Source: Trueperaceae bacterium (GTDB lineage: Bacteria; Deinococcota; Deinococci; Deinococcales; Trueperaceae). From it: DNA of 8,447 bases. Both the position numbers and the translations under genes were made by a program. Positions 1 to 6,027 of the stretch are shown here, in pieces; within the stretch, counting starts at the first letter, position 1, and every line of letters begins with the position of its first letter. The DNA is taken from the NCBI GenBank assembly GCA_024636105.1, contig JAGXHO010000225.1:1-8447 (forward strand). The letters run 5' to 3'. The notes under the pieces were generated by a model that ran no database searches, had not been told where the DNA came from, and was given only the letters and a program-made list of their open reading frames with translations.

Positions 1-646
1 CCAACATCAGCGCGGCGATCTTCCCGGTCTTGAGCACCGTCTCGACTGCTTCGAGGTCGTTGAACTGGACGACGTAGACGTTGCGCCGGGTGGCGGCGGG
101 GATACCGTTCGTGATGGGCCGCAGGGCCAAGCCGGGACCGTCCTCGCGCGGCTGCAGCGCGTCGGCCGCGTCCATCAGGTTGAACGCGACGTCGTCCTCC
201 CAGCCGTTGTAGCCGCCCTGCATCAGCAGGATGCCGTCGCGCCCCGTGGCGGCACGGGCCAAGCGGATCGCGTAGGCGGTCGCCTCGGAGCCGGTGTTGG
301 TGACCTGCACCAGGTCGAGCGTCGGCACGCTCTGGACCAACAGTTCGGCCAGTTCACCCTCCCAAGGCGTCGTCCCGGCGCCGAAGAGCGAGGCCTGCCG
401 CTGCAGCGCGGCGATGACGGCGCCATCGACGTCGGGATCGGCGTGGCCCAGGAAGTAGGGGGCGAAGGCCGCGTGGTAGTCGAGGTACCTGCGCCCCTCG
501 ACGTCCCACAGGTACGCGCCCTGCGCGCGTTCGAACACGATCATGGGATCGGTCCGGCGGTTCATCGAGAAGAGGCCGCCGGGGATGTAGCGTCGGCTGC
601 GCTCCAGGTGGCGTTCGGTCGCGGTCGCTCCGGGGGTCTCGCTCAC
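1..646 (-). CDS. Class III PLP-dependent aminotransferase, GSA-aminomutase-like (partial, C-terminus beyond the left edge)
   Basis: Read on the minus strand from a GTG at 646-644, this frame stays open for 215 codons to the window edge. An AGAGGA Shine-Dalgarno on the same strand (plus coordinates 655-660) lies 8 nt upstream and supports the start. Seen: an IPGG segment near residue 21, a WDVEGRRYLDY block at 48-57 and a GHADP segment at 68-71, typical of glutamate-1-semialdehyde-aminomutase-like class III enzymes. TNTGSEA at 116-122 corresponds to the phosphate-binding loop for pyridoxal phosphate. GGYNGWED at 144-151 corresponds to the usual Tyr-His-Gly block, with Asn in place of His. The Schiff-base lysine lies in the missing half, so catalysis cannot be confirmed. 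It is transcribed divergently from the enolase-superfamily gene and shares its upstream region. Known members transaminate or move amino groups on small acids and sugars. A true heme-pathway hemL is unlikely given the catabolic context. The substrate is unknown. Confidence 0.9.
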   Translation of the reverse strand, partial: MSETPGATATERHLERSRRYIPGGLFSMNRRTDPMIVFERAQGAYLWDVEGRRYLDYHAAFAPYFLGHADPDVDGAVIAALQRQASLFGAGTTPWEGELAELLVQSVPTLDLVQVTNTGSEATAYAIRLARAATGRDGILLMQGGYNGWEDDVAFNLMDAADALQPREDGPGLALRPITNGIPAATRRNVYVVQFNDLEAVETVLKTGKIAALML

Positions 647-704
647 GCTCGGTTTCCTCTCGCGCGCAGGCGCAGGTCGAGGCAGTGCTTCGGCCCGCGT
701 TCGC

Positions 705-733
705 TATCGATCCGATTTTCGATAATATAATAC
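705..733. promoter_or_regulatory. AT-rich divergent promoter/operator region
   Basis: This AT-rich island sits in the 151-nt gap between two divergent starts (646 minus, 798 plus), in otherwise very GC-rich DNA. It contains TATAAT at 726-731 on the plus strand, a perfect match to a sigma-70 -10 hexamer. No convincing -35 hexamer sits 16-18 nt upstream, which suggests activator dependence or a dual role as operator. TATCGA (705-710) and TCGATA (719-724) form an inverted repeat with an 8-nt spacer. The rest of the gap is GC-rich with no small gene that I can support. Confidence 0.55.
710..729 (+). promoter_or_regulatory. Shared box, copy 1 (putative regulator binding site)
   Basis: The pattern is ATC-n-GAT-n-TTC-n-ATA-n-TATA. 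It matches positions 4311-4330 at 16 of 20 bases, with the four differences at every fourth position. Both copies lie in non-coding DNA upstream of a gene on the plus strand, and both overlap the likely -10 region. I infer a common transcription-factor site. The regulator itself is not in the window and its family cannot be told from this. Confidence 0.5.
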
Positions 734-759
734 ACGACGTACCGCAGGGGACAGGACTC

Positions 760-776
760 GACCGGCCTCGCCGGTC
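760..776 (+). repeat. Short hairpin just before the racemase-family gene
   Basis: GACCGG (760-765) and CCGGTC (771-776) can pair as a perfect 6-bp stem with a 5-nt loop. It ends 5 nt before the G-rich Shine-Dalgarno of the next gene. It may be a 5'-leader structure or chance in GC-rich DNA. Confidence 0.25.
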
Positions 777-781
777 CGGAT

Positions 782-792
782 GGGGGGTGAGG
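782..792 (+). promoter_or_regulatory. Ribosome binding site that fixes the start at GTG 798
   Basis: GGGGGGTGAGG lies 5 nt before the GTG at 798-800. The in-frame ATG at 780 has no Shine-Dalgarno upstream and would place this purine-rich block inside the coding region. The GTG is therefore the better start. Confidence 0.6.
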
Positions 793-797
793 TCCAC

Positions 798-1892
798 GTG
801 GTCATCGAACAGGTTCGCGCGCGCACCGTTCGGGTACCGCTACCGCGCCCCGTCCGGACGAGCGATCTCGTCATCGACGCACGGGAGTTCGTCTTGGTCG
901 AAGTGCACGCGGGCGGCCACGTCGGCACCGGCTTCGGTTTCACCCGCGACGGGCTGGTCGCCGAGACGGTCGATCGCAACCTAGCTCCCCTACTCCTCGG
1001 CGAGGACGCCCGCTGGACGGAGCGCCATTGGGAGCGCATATGGCGCGCCACCCGCTACCTCGGGCGTCGCGGCCTGCTGATGCGCGCGATCAGCGCGGTC
1101 GACATCGCCCTCTGGGATCTGAAGGCGCAGGCGGCGGGCCTGCCGCTCTGGACCCTCTTGGGCGGCTACCGCGACCGGGTACCGGCGTACGTCGCCGGCG
1201 GCTACTACGGCCCCGCCACCGACCCCGACGACGTCGAGCGCGAGTTCCGCGGCTACCGGGACGCCGGCTACCAGGGCGCCAAGATCAACGTCGGCGGCCT
1301 GCCATTGGCGCGCGACGTCGAGCGGGTGGCGGCGGCGCGCAGCGGCCTCGGCCCCGGACCCGGGCTCGCCGTCGACTTCAACGGCGCGCTCAGCTCGTCG
1401 CGGGAGGGGGTCGCGTGGGCGCTGGCCCTGGAACCGTATGGGATCGACTTCCTCGAGGAGCCGTTCCTCATGGACGACCTCCCCGCGCTCCGCGGCTTCC
1501 GCGCGCGGTCGCCGATCGACGTCGCCATGGGCGAGGACGAGTCGGGCCGGTGGGCGTTCGCCGAACTCATGCGCATCGAGGCGCTCGACGTCGTGCGCCA
1601 CGACGCGACGCTCGTCGGCGGCATCTCCGAGTGGACGAAGGTGGCCGGCATGGCGCTCGCGCATCGGCTGACGCTCTTCCCGCACTGGTTCCCCGAGATC
1701 CACGTCCACCTCGCGGCCGCCTTCCCCAGCTGCCGCGGCGTCGAACTCATCGCACCGGAGAGTGGGATCATGAACCTGGACGCGCTCATCACCAATCCCT
1801 GCACGATCGTCGACGGGCACGTCGCCGCGCCGACGCTGCCGGGTCTAGGCATCGTCTGGAACCGCGACGCCGTCGAGGCCCACACCCGGTGA
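798..1892 (+). CDS. Mandelate racemase/muconate lactonizing enzyme family protein (enolase superfamily)
   Basis: The 364-residue product (from GTG 798) has the usual length and two-domain layout of the family: an N-terminal capping domain followed by a TIM-type barrel from about residue 125. Likely metal ligands are Asp193 (AVDFNG), Glu220 (FLEEPF) and Glu246 (GEDESG). A His-Asp dyad of the mandelate racemase subgroup is present as Asp269 (RHDATLVGG) and His296 (FPHWFPEIH). The C-terminal PGLGIVW block is typical. On the second barrel strand, where K-x-K or K-x-H is usual, the sequence reads K162-I-N164, so the second catalytic base appears to be Asn. Family members abstract the proton next to a carboxylate and either racemize or dehydrate, often acting on sugar acids. 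With the His-Asp dyad intact, a sugar-acid dehydratase is a reasonable guess, but the substrate is not determinable. The stop overlaps the next gene's start, implying translational coupling. Confidence 0.9.
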   Translation: MVIEQVRARTVRVPLPRPVRTSDLVIDAREFVLVEVHAGGHVGTGFGFTRDGLVAETVDRNLAPLLLGEDARWTERHWERIWRATRYLGRRGLLMRAISAVDIALWDLKAQAAGLPLWTLLGGYRDRVPAYVAGGYYGPATDPDDVEREFRGYRDAGYQGAKINVGGLPLARDVERVAAARSGLGPGPGLAVDFNGALSSSREGVAWALALEPYGIDFLEEPFLMDDLPALRGFRARSPIDVAMGEDESGRWAFAELMRIEALDVVRHDATLVGGISEWTKVAGMALAHRLTLFPHWFPEIHVHLAAAFPSCRGVELIAPESGIMNLDALITNPCTIVDGHVAAPTLPGLGIVWNRDAVEAHTR

Positions 1893-2662
1893 ACGGCCCG
1901 ACGACCGACCGGTCATCGCTCGCGGGCCGGGTGGCGCTGGTGACCGGCGCCGCGCGCGGCATCGGCCTCGCGGTCGCGCAGGCCCTGGCCGAGGCCGGCG
2001 CCACGCTGGAGCTCTCCGACGTCGACGGCATCGGCGTCGACGCCGCGGCGTCCAGCCTGACCGGGGGCGCCGCCGTGGGTCGCACCGTCGACGTCGCCGA
2101 CGGCGACCGGGTGCGGGCGTGGATCGACGACGTCGCCGCGCGCCGCGGGCGGATCGACGTCCTCGTCAACAACGCGGGCGTGCAGCTCAACCGCGCCGCC
2201 GCCGACTTGAGCGACGACGACTGGCACCGGGTGCTCGGGGTCAACCTCGACGGCGCCTTCTTCTGCAGCCGCGAGGCGGGCCGCGTCATGCGCGCCCAGG
2301 GGAGCGGCGCGATCGTCAACATCGCCTCGATCGCCGAGCGATTCGGCATGCCGAGGCGCCTCCCGTACGGCGTCTCCAAGGCCGGCATCGCCGCCCTCAC
2401 CCGCGGGTTGGCCGCCGAGTGGGCGCCAGACGGCGTGCGGGTCAACGCGGTCGCACCCGGTTACGTCGAGACCGAGCTCGTGCGCCACGCGTTCGAGATG
2501 GGCCACATCGATCGCGACGCCATCCTGGCCAAGATCCCGCTCGGGCGTCTGGCGGAGCCGCGGAGCATCGGCGACGTCGTCGCCTTCCTCGCTTCCGATG
2601 GGGCCGATTACCTCACGGGGCAGATCCTCTACGTCGATGGCGGCTACTCGATCTTCAAGTGA
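1889..2662 (+). CDS. Short-chain dehydrogenase/reductase, classical SDR (probably NAD-dependent)
   Basis: The GTG start at 1889 overlaps the upstream TGA (1890-1892) in a GTGA junction, which suggests coupled translation. The 257-residue product is a full-length classical SDR. It has the cofactor-binding TGAARGIG at 19-26, NNAG at 94-97, Asn119 of the VNLDG block, Ser147, and the Tyr160-x-x-x-Lys164 pair. The VDGG segment near the C-terminus (249-252) is typical. Asp44 at the end of the second strand (ELSDVD) normally favours NAD(H) over NADP(H). The reaction is probably reversible oxidation of a hydroxyl group to a ketone on a small polar substrate. Similarity is to sugar, polyol or gluconate dehydrogenases in general, with nothing specific enough for a name. 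The frame is open upstream through the racemase-family gene, but that is a non-coding reading caused by high GC and not a fusion. Confidence 0.92.
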   Translation: MNGPTTDRSSLAGRVALVTGAARGIGLAVAQALAEAGATLELSDVDGIGVDAAASSLTGGAAVGRTVDVADGDRVRAWIDDVAARRGRIDVLVNNAGVQLNRAAADLSDDDWHRVLGVNLDGAFFCSREAGRVMRAQGSGAIVNIASIAERFGMPRRLPYGVSKAGIAALTRGLAAEWAPDGVRVNAVAPGYVETELVRHAFEMGHIDRDAILAKIPLGRLAEPRSIGDVVAFLASDGADYLTGQILYVDGGYSIFK

Positions 2663-2710
2663 CCCGCCCGCCCGCCGGCGCGCACCGCCCGGGCGACGGG
2701 CGGCGCGCAG

Positions 2711-3475
2711 GTGAGTGGAGCCAGCGGCTGGGACGTCGCGCTCGTCGTGGCCGTCACCGGCATGGTCGCCGTCATGGCGCTACTCCGCGCGCCGCGGCGC
2801 AAGGCGCTGGTGCTGACGGTTCCGCTGCCCTTCACGATCGCCAGCCTGGCCGTCGGCCGCCCGCTGGACGCCACCCACGTGGCCGCCCTGAGCCTGCTGT
2901 TCGGCTACACCCTCGCCGTGCACACGCTGCACCGGCGCTGGCGCGTGCCGCTGGTACCGAGCATCGGGGCGGCGGCGACTGGGTTCGTCGCTGCCGCGAC
3001 GCTCTTGAACCGCCTCCTTCCGCGCGACGACGCAGCGTTCTGGTGGGCGATCATCGCGACGCTGATCGTCGGCAGCACCCTGCTGCGGCGCCTTCCGCGG
3101 TGGGACGAGCCGGGGCTCCGCGACGCGATCCCCGTCCTCGTCAAGCTCCCGATCGCCCTGGCGACGACCGTCGCGCTGGTGCTGCTCAAGCAGGCCATCG
3201 GAGGCTTCATGACGCTCTTCCCCATGGTGGGGGTCCTCGCCTCGTACGAGAACCGCCACGGACTCTGGTCGAACGTGCGGCAGATCCCGGTCGTGATGGT
3301 GACGATGCTGCCGCTCATGGCAACGTCGCGGCTGACCGAGCCGCTGGTCGGCCTCGCGGCCTCCCTGGCCCTGGGTTGGATCCCGTTCGTGCTCGCGCTG
3401 GCGCCCTTCGTCGTCCGAGGTTGGCGCCACGAAGCGCCCCGGCCGCGGGCCACCGAGGCGCCCCAATGGAGGTAA
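2711..3475 (+). CDS. Polytopic membrane protein of unknown function
   Basis: I do not recognise this family. The 254-residue product is strongly hydrophobic, with about seven to nine candidate membrane segments, roughly at residues 7-25, 32-48, 56-73, 80-99, 110-126, 138-159, 163-178, 192-205 and 210-236. Short basic loops (RAPRRK at 26-31, RRLPR at 126-130) probably face the cytoplasm. GGFMTLFPMVGVLASYE at 164-180 looks like a conserved core. There is no signal peptide, and I see no ABC, major-facilitator or TRAP motif. The GTG start follows the upstream SDR stop by 48 nt and has only a weak Shine-Dalgarno. A later in-frame start such as Met18 cannot be excluded. The gene ends five bases before the next start, and the next gene's Shine-Dalgarno lies inside its last codons, so it is part of the operon. 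A transport or efflux role for the pathway substrate is possible but unproven. Confidence 0.75.
   Translation: MSGASGWDVALVVAVTGMVAVMALLRAPRRKALVLTVPLPFTIASLAVGRPLDATHVAALSLLFGYTLAVHTLHRRWRVPLVPSIGAAATGFVAAATLLNRLLPRDDAAFWWAIIATLIVGSTLLRRLPRWDEPGLRDAIPVLVKLPIALATTVALVLLKQAIGGFMTLFPMVGVLASYENRHGLWSNVRQIPVVMVTMLPLMATSRLTEPLVGLAASLALGWIPFVLALAPFVVRGWRHEAPRPRATEAPQWR
3468..3472 (+). promoter_or_regulatory. Ribosome binding site fixing the second SDR start
   Basis: GGAGG overlaps the last codons of the membrane protein gene and lies 8 nt before ATG 3481. An alternative in-frame ATG at 3466 has no upstream Shine-Dalgarno and would overlap this site, so 3481 is preferred. Confidence 0.65.
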
Positions 3476-3480
3476 TCGAC

Positions 3481-4266
3481 ATGCATACGACGGGTTTGTC
3501 CGGACGTACGGCGCTCGTGACCGGCGCGAGCCGCGGCATCGGGGCGGCGATCGCCACGGCCCTCGCGGAGGCAGGCGCCCGCGTCTGCCTCACGGGCCGC
3601 AGCGCGGACGCGCTGCGAGCGGTCGCGACCGCCATTCGGCGCAACGGGGGCGAGGTGGTGTTCGAGCGTACCCACGACCTGGCCGAGCGCGACGGCGTCA
3701 GCGCCTTGGTCGACGACGTCGCGGAGCTCGCCGGTTCCGTCGACGTCCTGGTGAACAACGCCGGCATCGGAAGCCGCGAGGACCTGCAGCCGGTCGTCGC
3801 GTTCGATCCCGCCTTCTGGGACCGAACGCTCGCCATCAACCTGACGGCACCGTTCTTGCTCTGCCGGGCGCTGGTGCCGGCGATGGTCGAGCGGGGGTTC
3901 GGCCGCGTCATCCAGGTGGCGTCGATCAACGGGCGGGTGCCCTCGGCGTACGCCGCGGCGTACGTCACGAGCAAACACGGCCTGATCGGCTTCACGCGCG
4001 CCCTGGCGCTCGAGGTGGCCTCGCACGGCGTGACGGTCAACGCCGTCTGCCCGGGCCCCGTCGACGTCGAAGACGACCGGCGGATCACCTTCGACGCCGC
4101 CCGGGCCGGCACCACGGTGGCGGAACTCGAACGGCGCCTCACGCCGATGGGTGGGCGGTTGCAGCCGAGCGAGATCGCACCGATGACGGTGTTCCTGGCG
4201 TCCGATGGGGCGGGGTCGATCACGGGTCAATCCATCAACGTCGACCGCGGCATGGTCATGTCGTGA
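3481..4266 (+). CDS. Short-chain dehydrogenase/reductase, classical SDR (probably NADP-dependent)
   Basis: The product is a full-length 261-residue classical SDR. It carries TGASRGIG at 14-21, NNAG at 92-95, Asn120 of the AINLTAPF block, Ser148, Tyr161 and Lys165, followed by the NAVCPGPV segment at 187-194. Arg40 in the TGRS block at the end of the second strand is typical of NADP(H)-preferring members, unlike the Asp44 of the other SDR in this cluster. It shares the 3-oxoacyl-ACP reductase-like fold, but gene context favours a catabolic oxidoreductase over fatty acid synthesis. It is the last gene of the first plus-strand cluster, and 172 nt of non-coding DNA follow. The two SDRs are clearly diverged outside the conserved motifs, so they are not a recent tandem duplication. 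The substrate is unknown. Confidence 0.92.
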   Translation: MHTTGLSGRTALVTGASRGIGAAIATALAEAGARVCLTGRSADALRAVATAIRRNGGEVVFERTHDLAERDGVSALVDDVAELAGSVDVLVNNAGIGSREDLQPVVAFDPAFWDRTLAINLTAPFLLCRALVPAMVERGFGRVIQVASINGRVPSAYAAAYVTSKHGLIGFTRALALEVASHGVTVNAVCPGPVDVEDDRRITFDAARAGTTVAELERRLTPMGGRLQPSEIAPMTVFLASDGAGSITGQSINVDRGMVMS

Positions 4267-4275
4267 ACCGCGTCT

Positions 4276-4307
4276 CCGCGGGCCATCCGAGCGTCTCGCA
4301 CCCGCGG
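4276..4307 (+). terminator. Weak inverted repeat after the first cluster, possible terminator
   Basis: CCGCGGG (4276-4282) and CCCGCGG (4301-4307) form a 7-bp stem with an 18-nt loop, starting 9 nt after the second SDR stop. No T-run follows, so it is not a classical intrinsic terminator. It may be chance in GC-rich DNA. Confidence 0.2.
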
Positions 4308-4310
4308 CCC

Positions 4311-4330
4311 ATCTGATGTTCTATATTATA
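4311..4330 (+). promoter_or_regulatory. Shared box, copy 2, upstream of the importer genes
   Basis: This is the second copy of ATC-n-GAT-n-TTC-n-ATA-n-TATA, matching 710-729 at 16 of 20 positions. It overlaps the AT-rich stretch 4319-4333, which probably carries the -10 element of the importer operon (TATATA at 4327-4332 aligns with TATAAT of copy 1). CTATA (4321-4325) and TATAG (4329-4333) also form a perfect small palindrome centred on 4327. There is no clear -35. Confidence 0.5.
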
Positions 4331-4345
4331 TAGGAGTACCCAATC

Positions 4346-4354
4346 AGGAGGAGG
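4346..4354 (+). promoter_or_regulatory. Orphan Shine-Dalgarno-like AGGAGGAGG in the importer leader
   Basis: AGGAGGAGG is the strongest ribosome-binding-site match in the window, yet it lies 84 nt upstream of the binding-protein start and no ATG or GTG follows at proper spacing. The only suitably spaced codon is ATC at 4359. From there a 33-codon frame would stop at 4460, just inside the binding-protein gene. A TTG at 4355 directly abuts it and gives only five codons. It may be a leader peptide with an unusual start, a regulatory site or a relic. Confidence 0.35.
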
Positions 4355-4424
4355 TTGCATCGGAACGGCTGACACCGTCACAGGCCGCCTGGACGAGCCG
4401 TCGACCCAGGACGCCAACCATTCG

Positions 4425-4432
4425 AAAGGGAG
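4425..4432 (+). promoter_or_regulatory. Ribosome binding site of the solute-binding protein gene
   Basis: AAAGGGAG sits 6 nt upstream of ATG 4439 and fixes the start at the beginning of a well-formed signal peptide. Confidence 0.75.
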
Positions 4433-4438
4433 TACTGC

Positions 4439-5947
4439 ATGCGCATCGTTCGAACGTTGATCTTCGCGATCCTGGTGGCCGGTCTTGGGCTCGCCTTCGC
4501 CCAGACGCCCACGCACGGGGGCACCTTGCGGGTCGGTAGCAACTCCGACCCCGCCACCCTGAACCCGTACGTCTTCGGCAACGAGTTCGACCGCAACGCC
4601 TTCCGACCGATCTACGACCCGCTGCTCGACTACGACCTGACGACCTACGAGGTCGTCCCGGCCCTGATCGAGTCGTACGAGGTCTCCATGGATGGCCTGA
4701 CCTGGACGCTGAACGTGCGCCAAGGGGTCACCTTCCACGACGGCAGCCCCATGACCGCCGCCGACGTCGTGTGGTCGTTCGAGCAGGCGCTGAAGCCCGA
4801 GGCGACCCGCACCGCGCCGCTGCTCGGCTTCGTGGAGGGCGTCGAGGCCGTCGACGACGCGACCGTGGTCCTGTCGCTCAGCCAGCCCGACCAGCTTCTC
4901 AACCACACGATGATCGACATCCGCGTCACCAAGGTCGGTGCCGACGATTACAACGCCAACCCGATCGGCACCGGCCCGTTCAAGTTCGTGTCGTGGGACC
5001 CGAACCGGCAGCTCACCTACGAGCGTAACGACGCCTATTGGGTCCCCGAGCTCCCCTACCTCGACGCGCTCGAGATCCGCACGGTGCCCGACTCCAGCGT
5101 CCTCGTCATCCAGCTGATCAACGGCGAGATCGACTTCATCTCGTCGGCGCCGTTCGGCCAGATCGCGCAGCTCGTCAACGGCGGGATGGTCACCGCGGTG
5201 CCGCCGGATGGCCGCGCGATGGGCTTCTACGACATCATCCTCAACACGCAGCGCGCGCCGTTCGACGACCCGCGCGTCCGTCAGGCGCTCAGCTACTCGC
5301 TGAACCGCGAGGCGCTCGTGCGCTCGCTGTTCGGGTACGCGACCGTCCAGTCGAACCCGATCCCGCGCTCCAGCCCGGCCTTCGCCGAAGACGCCATGAA
5401 CTACGACGTCCGCGACGTCGAGCGCGCCAAGGAGCTGCTCGCGGAAGCCGGCTACCCGGACGGCGTCGAGTTCGAGATGTTCGTGCACCGCACCGGCGCC
5501 CTCGAGTGGGACACCGGCGCCCAGGTCATCCAGCAGAGCGCGGCCGAGGCCGGCTTCACAGTCAACATCCGCGGCGTCGACATCGGCACGTGGGTCGACT
5601 TCGTCTTCGGCCAGAAGGAGTTCCAAGCCGGCTTCTCAGCGAAGGTGCCGAAGCCCGTCGAGTACGACCTGATCGCCCACATGTTCGCCAAGACCGTCGG
5701 CGACGCGAGCGGGTACCAGATCGCGAACCCGGAGTTCTACGAGCTCCTCAACGCCGCCCGCTCGATCGCCGATCCGGCCGAGTACCAGGCCGCCCTGCAG
5801 GAGCTGCAGCGCATCGCGATGGCGGGCCTGCCCGACATCCTGATGGCGGGCCGCGTCATCCCAGCGGCGCACGCGCCGTACGTGGAGGGCTTCATCCACC
5901 AGGTCCAGGGGTCGACCATCTTCAACCGCGTCTGGCTCGATCAGTAA
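4439..5947 (+). CDS. ABC transporter solute-binding protein, family 5 (peptide/nickel/oligosaccharide type)
   Basis: The 502-residue product begins with a Sec signal peptide: Arg2 and Arg5, a hydrophobic core at about 6-19, then AFA with likely cleavage between Ala21 and Gln22. There is no lipobox cysteine, so the protein is probably free outside the membrane or held some other way. Family 5 hallmarks are GGTLRVG at 27-33, DPATLNPY at 37-44, LTWTLNVRQGVTFHDG at 87-102 with TAADVVWSFE at 106-115, GTGPFKF at 177-183, and RAPFDDPRVRQALSYSLNRE at 272-291. Length matches DppA/OppA relatives. The family binds di- and oligopeptides, nickel chelates, opines, glutathione or oligosaccharides, so the ligand cannot be named. 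Adjacent catabolic enzymes suggest that it captures their substrate. A stem-loop follows the gene, consistent with higher expression than the permeases. Confidence 0.95.
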   Translation: MRIVRTLIFAILVAGLGLAFAQTPTHGGTLRVGSNSDPATLNPYVFGNEFDRNAFRPIYDPLLDYDLTTYEVVPALIESYEVSMDGLTWTLNVRQGVTFHDGSPMTAADVVWSFEQALKPEATRTAPLLGFVEGVEAVDDATVVLSLSQPDQLLNHTMIDIRVTKVGADDYNANPIGTGPFKFVSWDPNRQLTYERNDAYWVPELPYLDALEIRTVPDSSVLVIQLINGEIDFISSAPFGQIAQLVNGGMVTAVPPDGRAMGFYDIILNTQRAPFDDPRVRQALSYSLNREALVRSLFGYATVQSNPIPRSSPAFAEDAMNYDVRDVERAKELLAEAGYPDGVEFEMFVHRTGALEWDTGAQVIQQSAAEAGFTVNIRGVDIGTWVDFVFGQKEFQAGFSAKVPKPVEYDLIAHMFAKTVGDASGYQIANPEFYELLNAARSIADPAEYQAALQELQRIAMAGLPDILMAGRVIPAAHAPYVEGFIHQVQGSTIFNRVWLDQ

Positions 5948-5966
5948 CGAGCCTCCGCCGCGTAGC

Positions 5967-5990
5967 TGGGGGCGCCGCAAGGCGCCCCCA
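5967..5990 (+). terminator. Perfect stem-loop between binding protein and permease genes
   Basis: TGGGGGCGCC (5967-5976) pairs perfectly with GGCGCCCCCA (5981-5990) around a GCAA loop, a GNRA-type tetraloop. No T-run follows. It lies 19 nt after the binding-protein stop and 37 nt before the first permease start. In other importer operons such elements stabilise the binding-protein mRNA 3' end or cause partial termination, giving an excess of binding protein over permease. That role is inferred here. Confidence 0.7.
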
Positions 5991-6027
5991 CGCACGCACG
6001 ACTCCCCGTCACCACAAGGGATCCCCT

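Noticed and set aside
1028..1888. Open frame continuous with the first SDR, suggesting a fused N-terminal extension
   Set aside because: It lies out of frame within the racemase-family gene, and its translation is Arg/Pro-rich without motifs. The GTG at 1889 in a GTGA overlap is a natural SDR start.
2664..2703. CCGCCCG (2664-2670) and CGGGCGG (2697-2703) as a terminator between first SDR and membrane protein
   Set aside because: The 26-nt loop is long, there is no T-run, and such pairs arise easily in GC-rich sequence. The short gap favours co-transcription.
2119..3465. Open frame upstream of and continuous with the second SDR
   Set aside because: It overlaps the first SDR and the membrane protein in another frame, and its translation is Arg/Ala/Pro-rich. 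A good Shine-Dalgarno marks ATG 3481.
2905..4230. Minus-strand open frame of 441 codons across the membrane protein and second SDR
   Set aside because: It is antisense to well-supported genes, with no recognisable domain or ribosome binding site.
4256..5626. Long minus-strand open frame (456 codons) opposite the binding-protein gene
   Set aside because: It is antisense to a clear family 5 binding protein. Its translation is low-complexity, rich in Arg, Asp, Val and Glu, with no domain, as expected from GC-rich codon bias.
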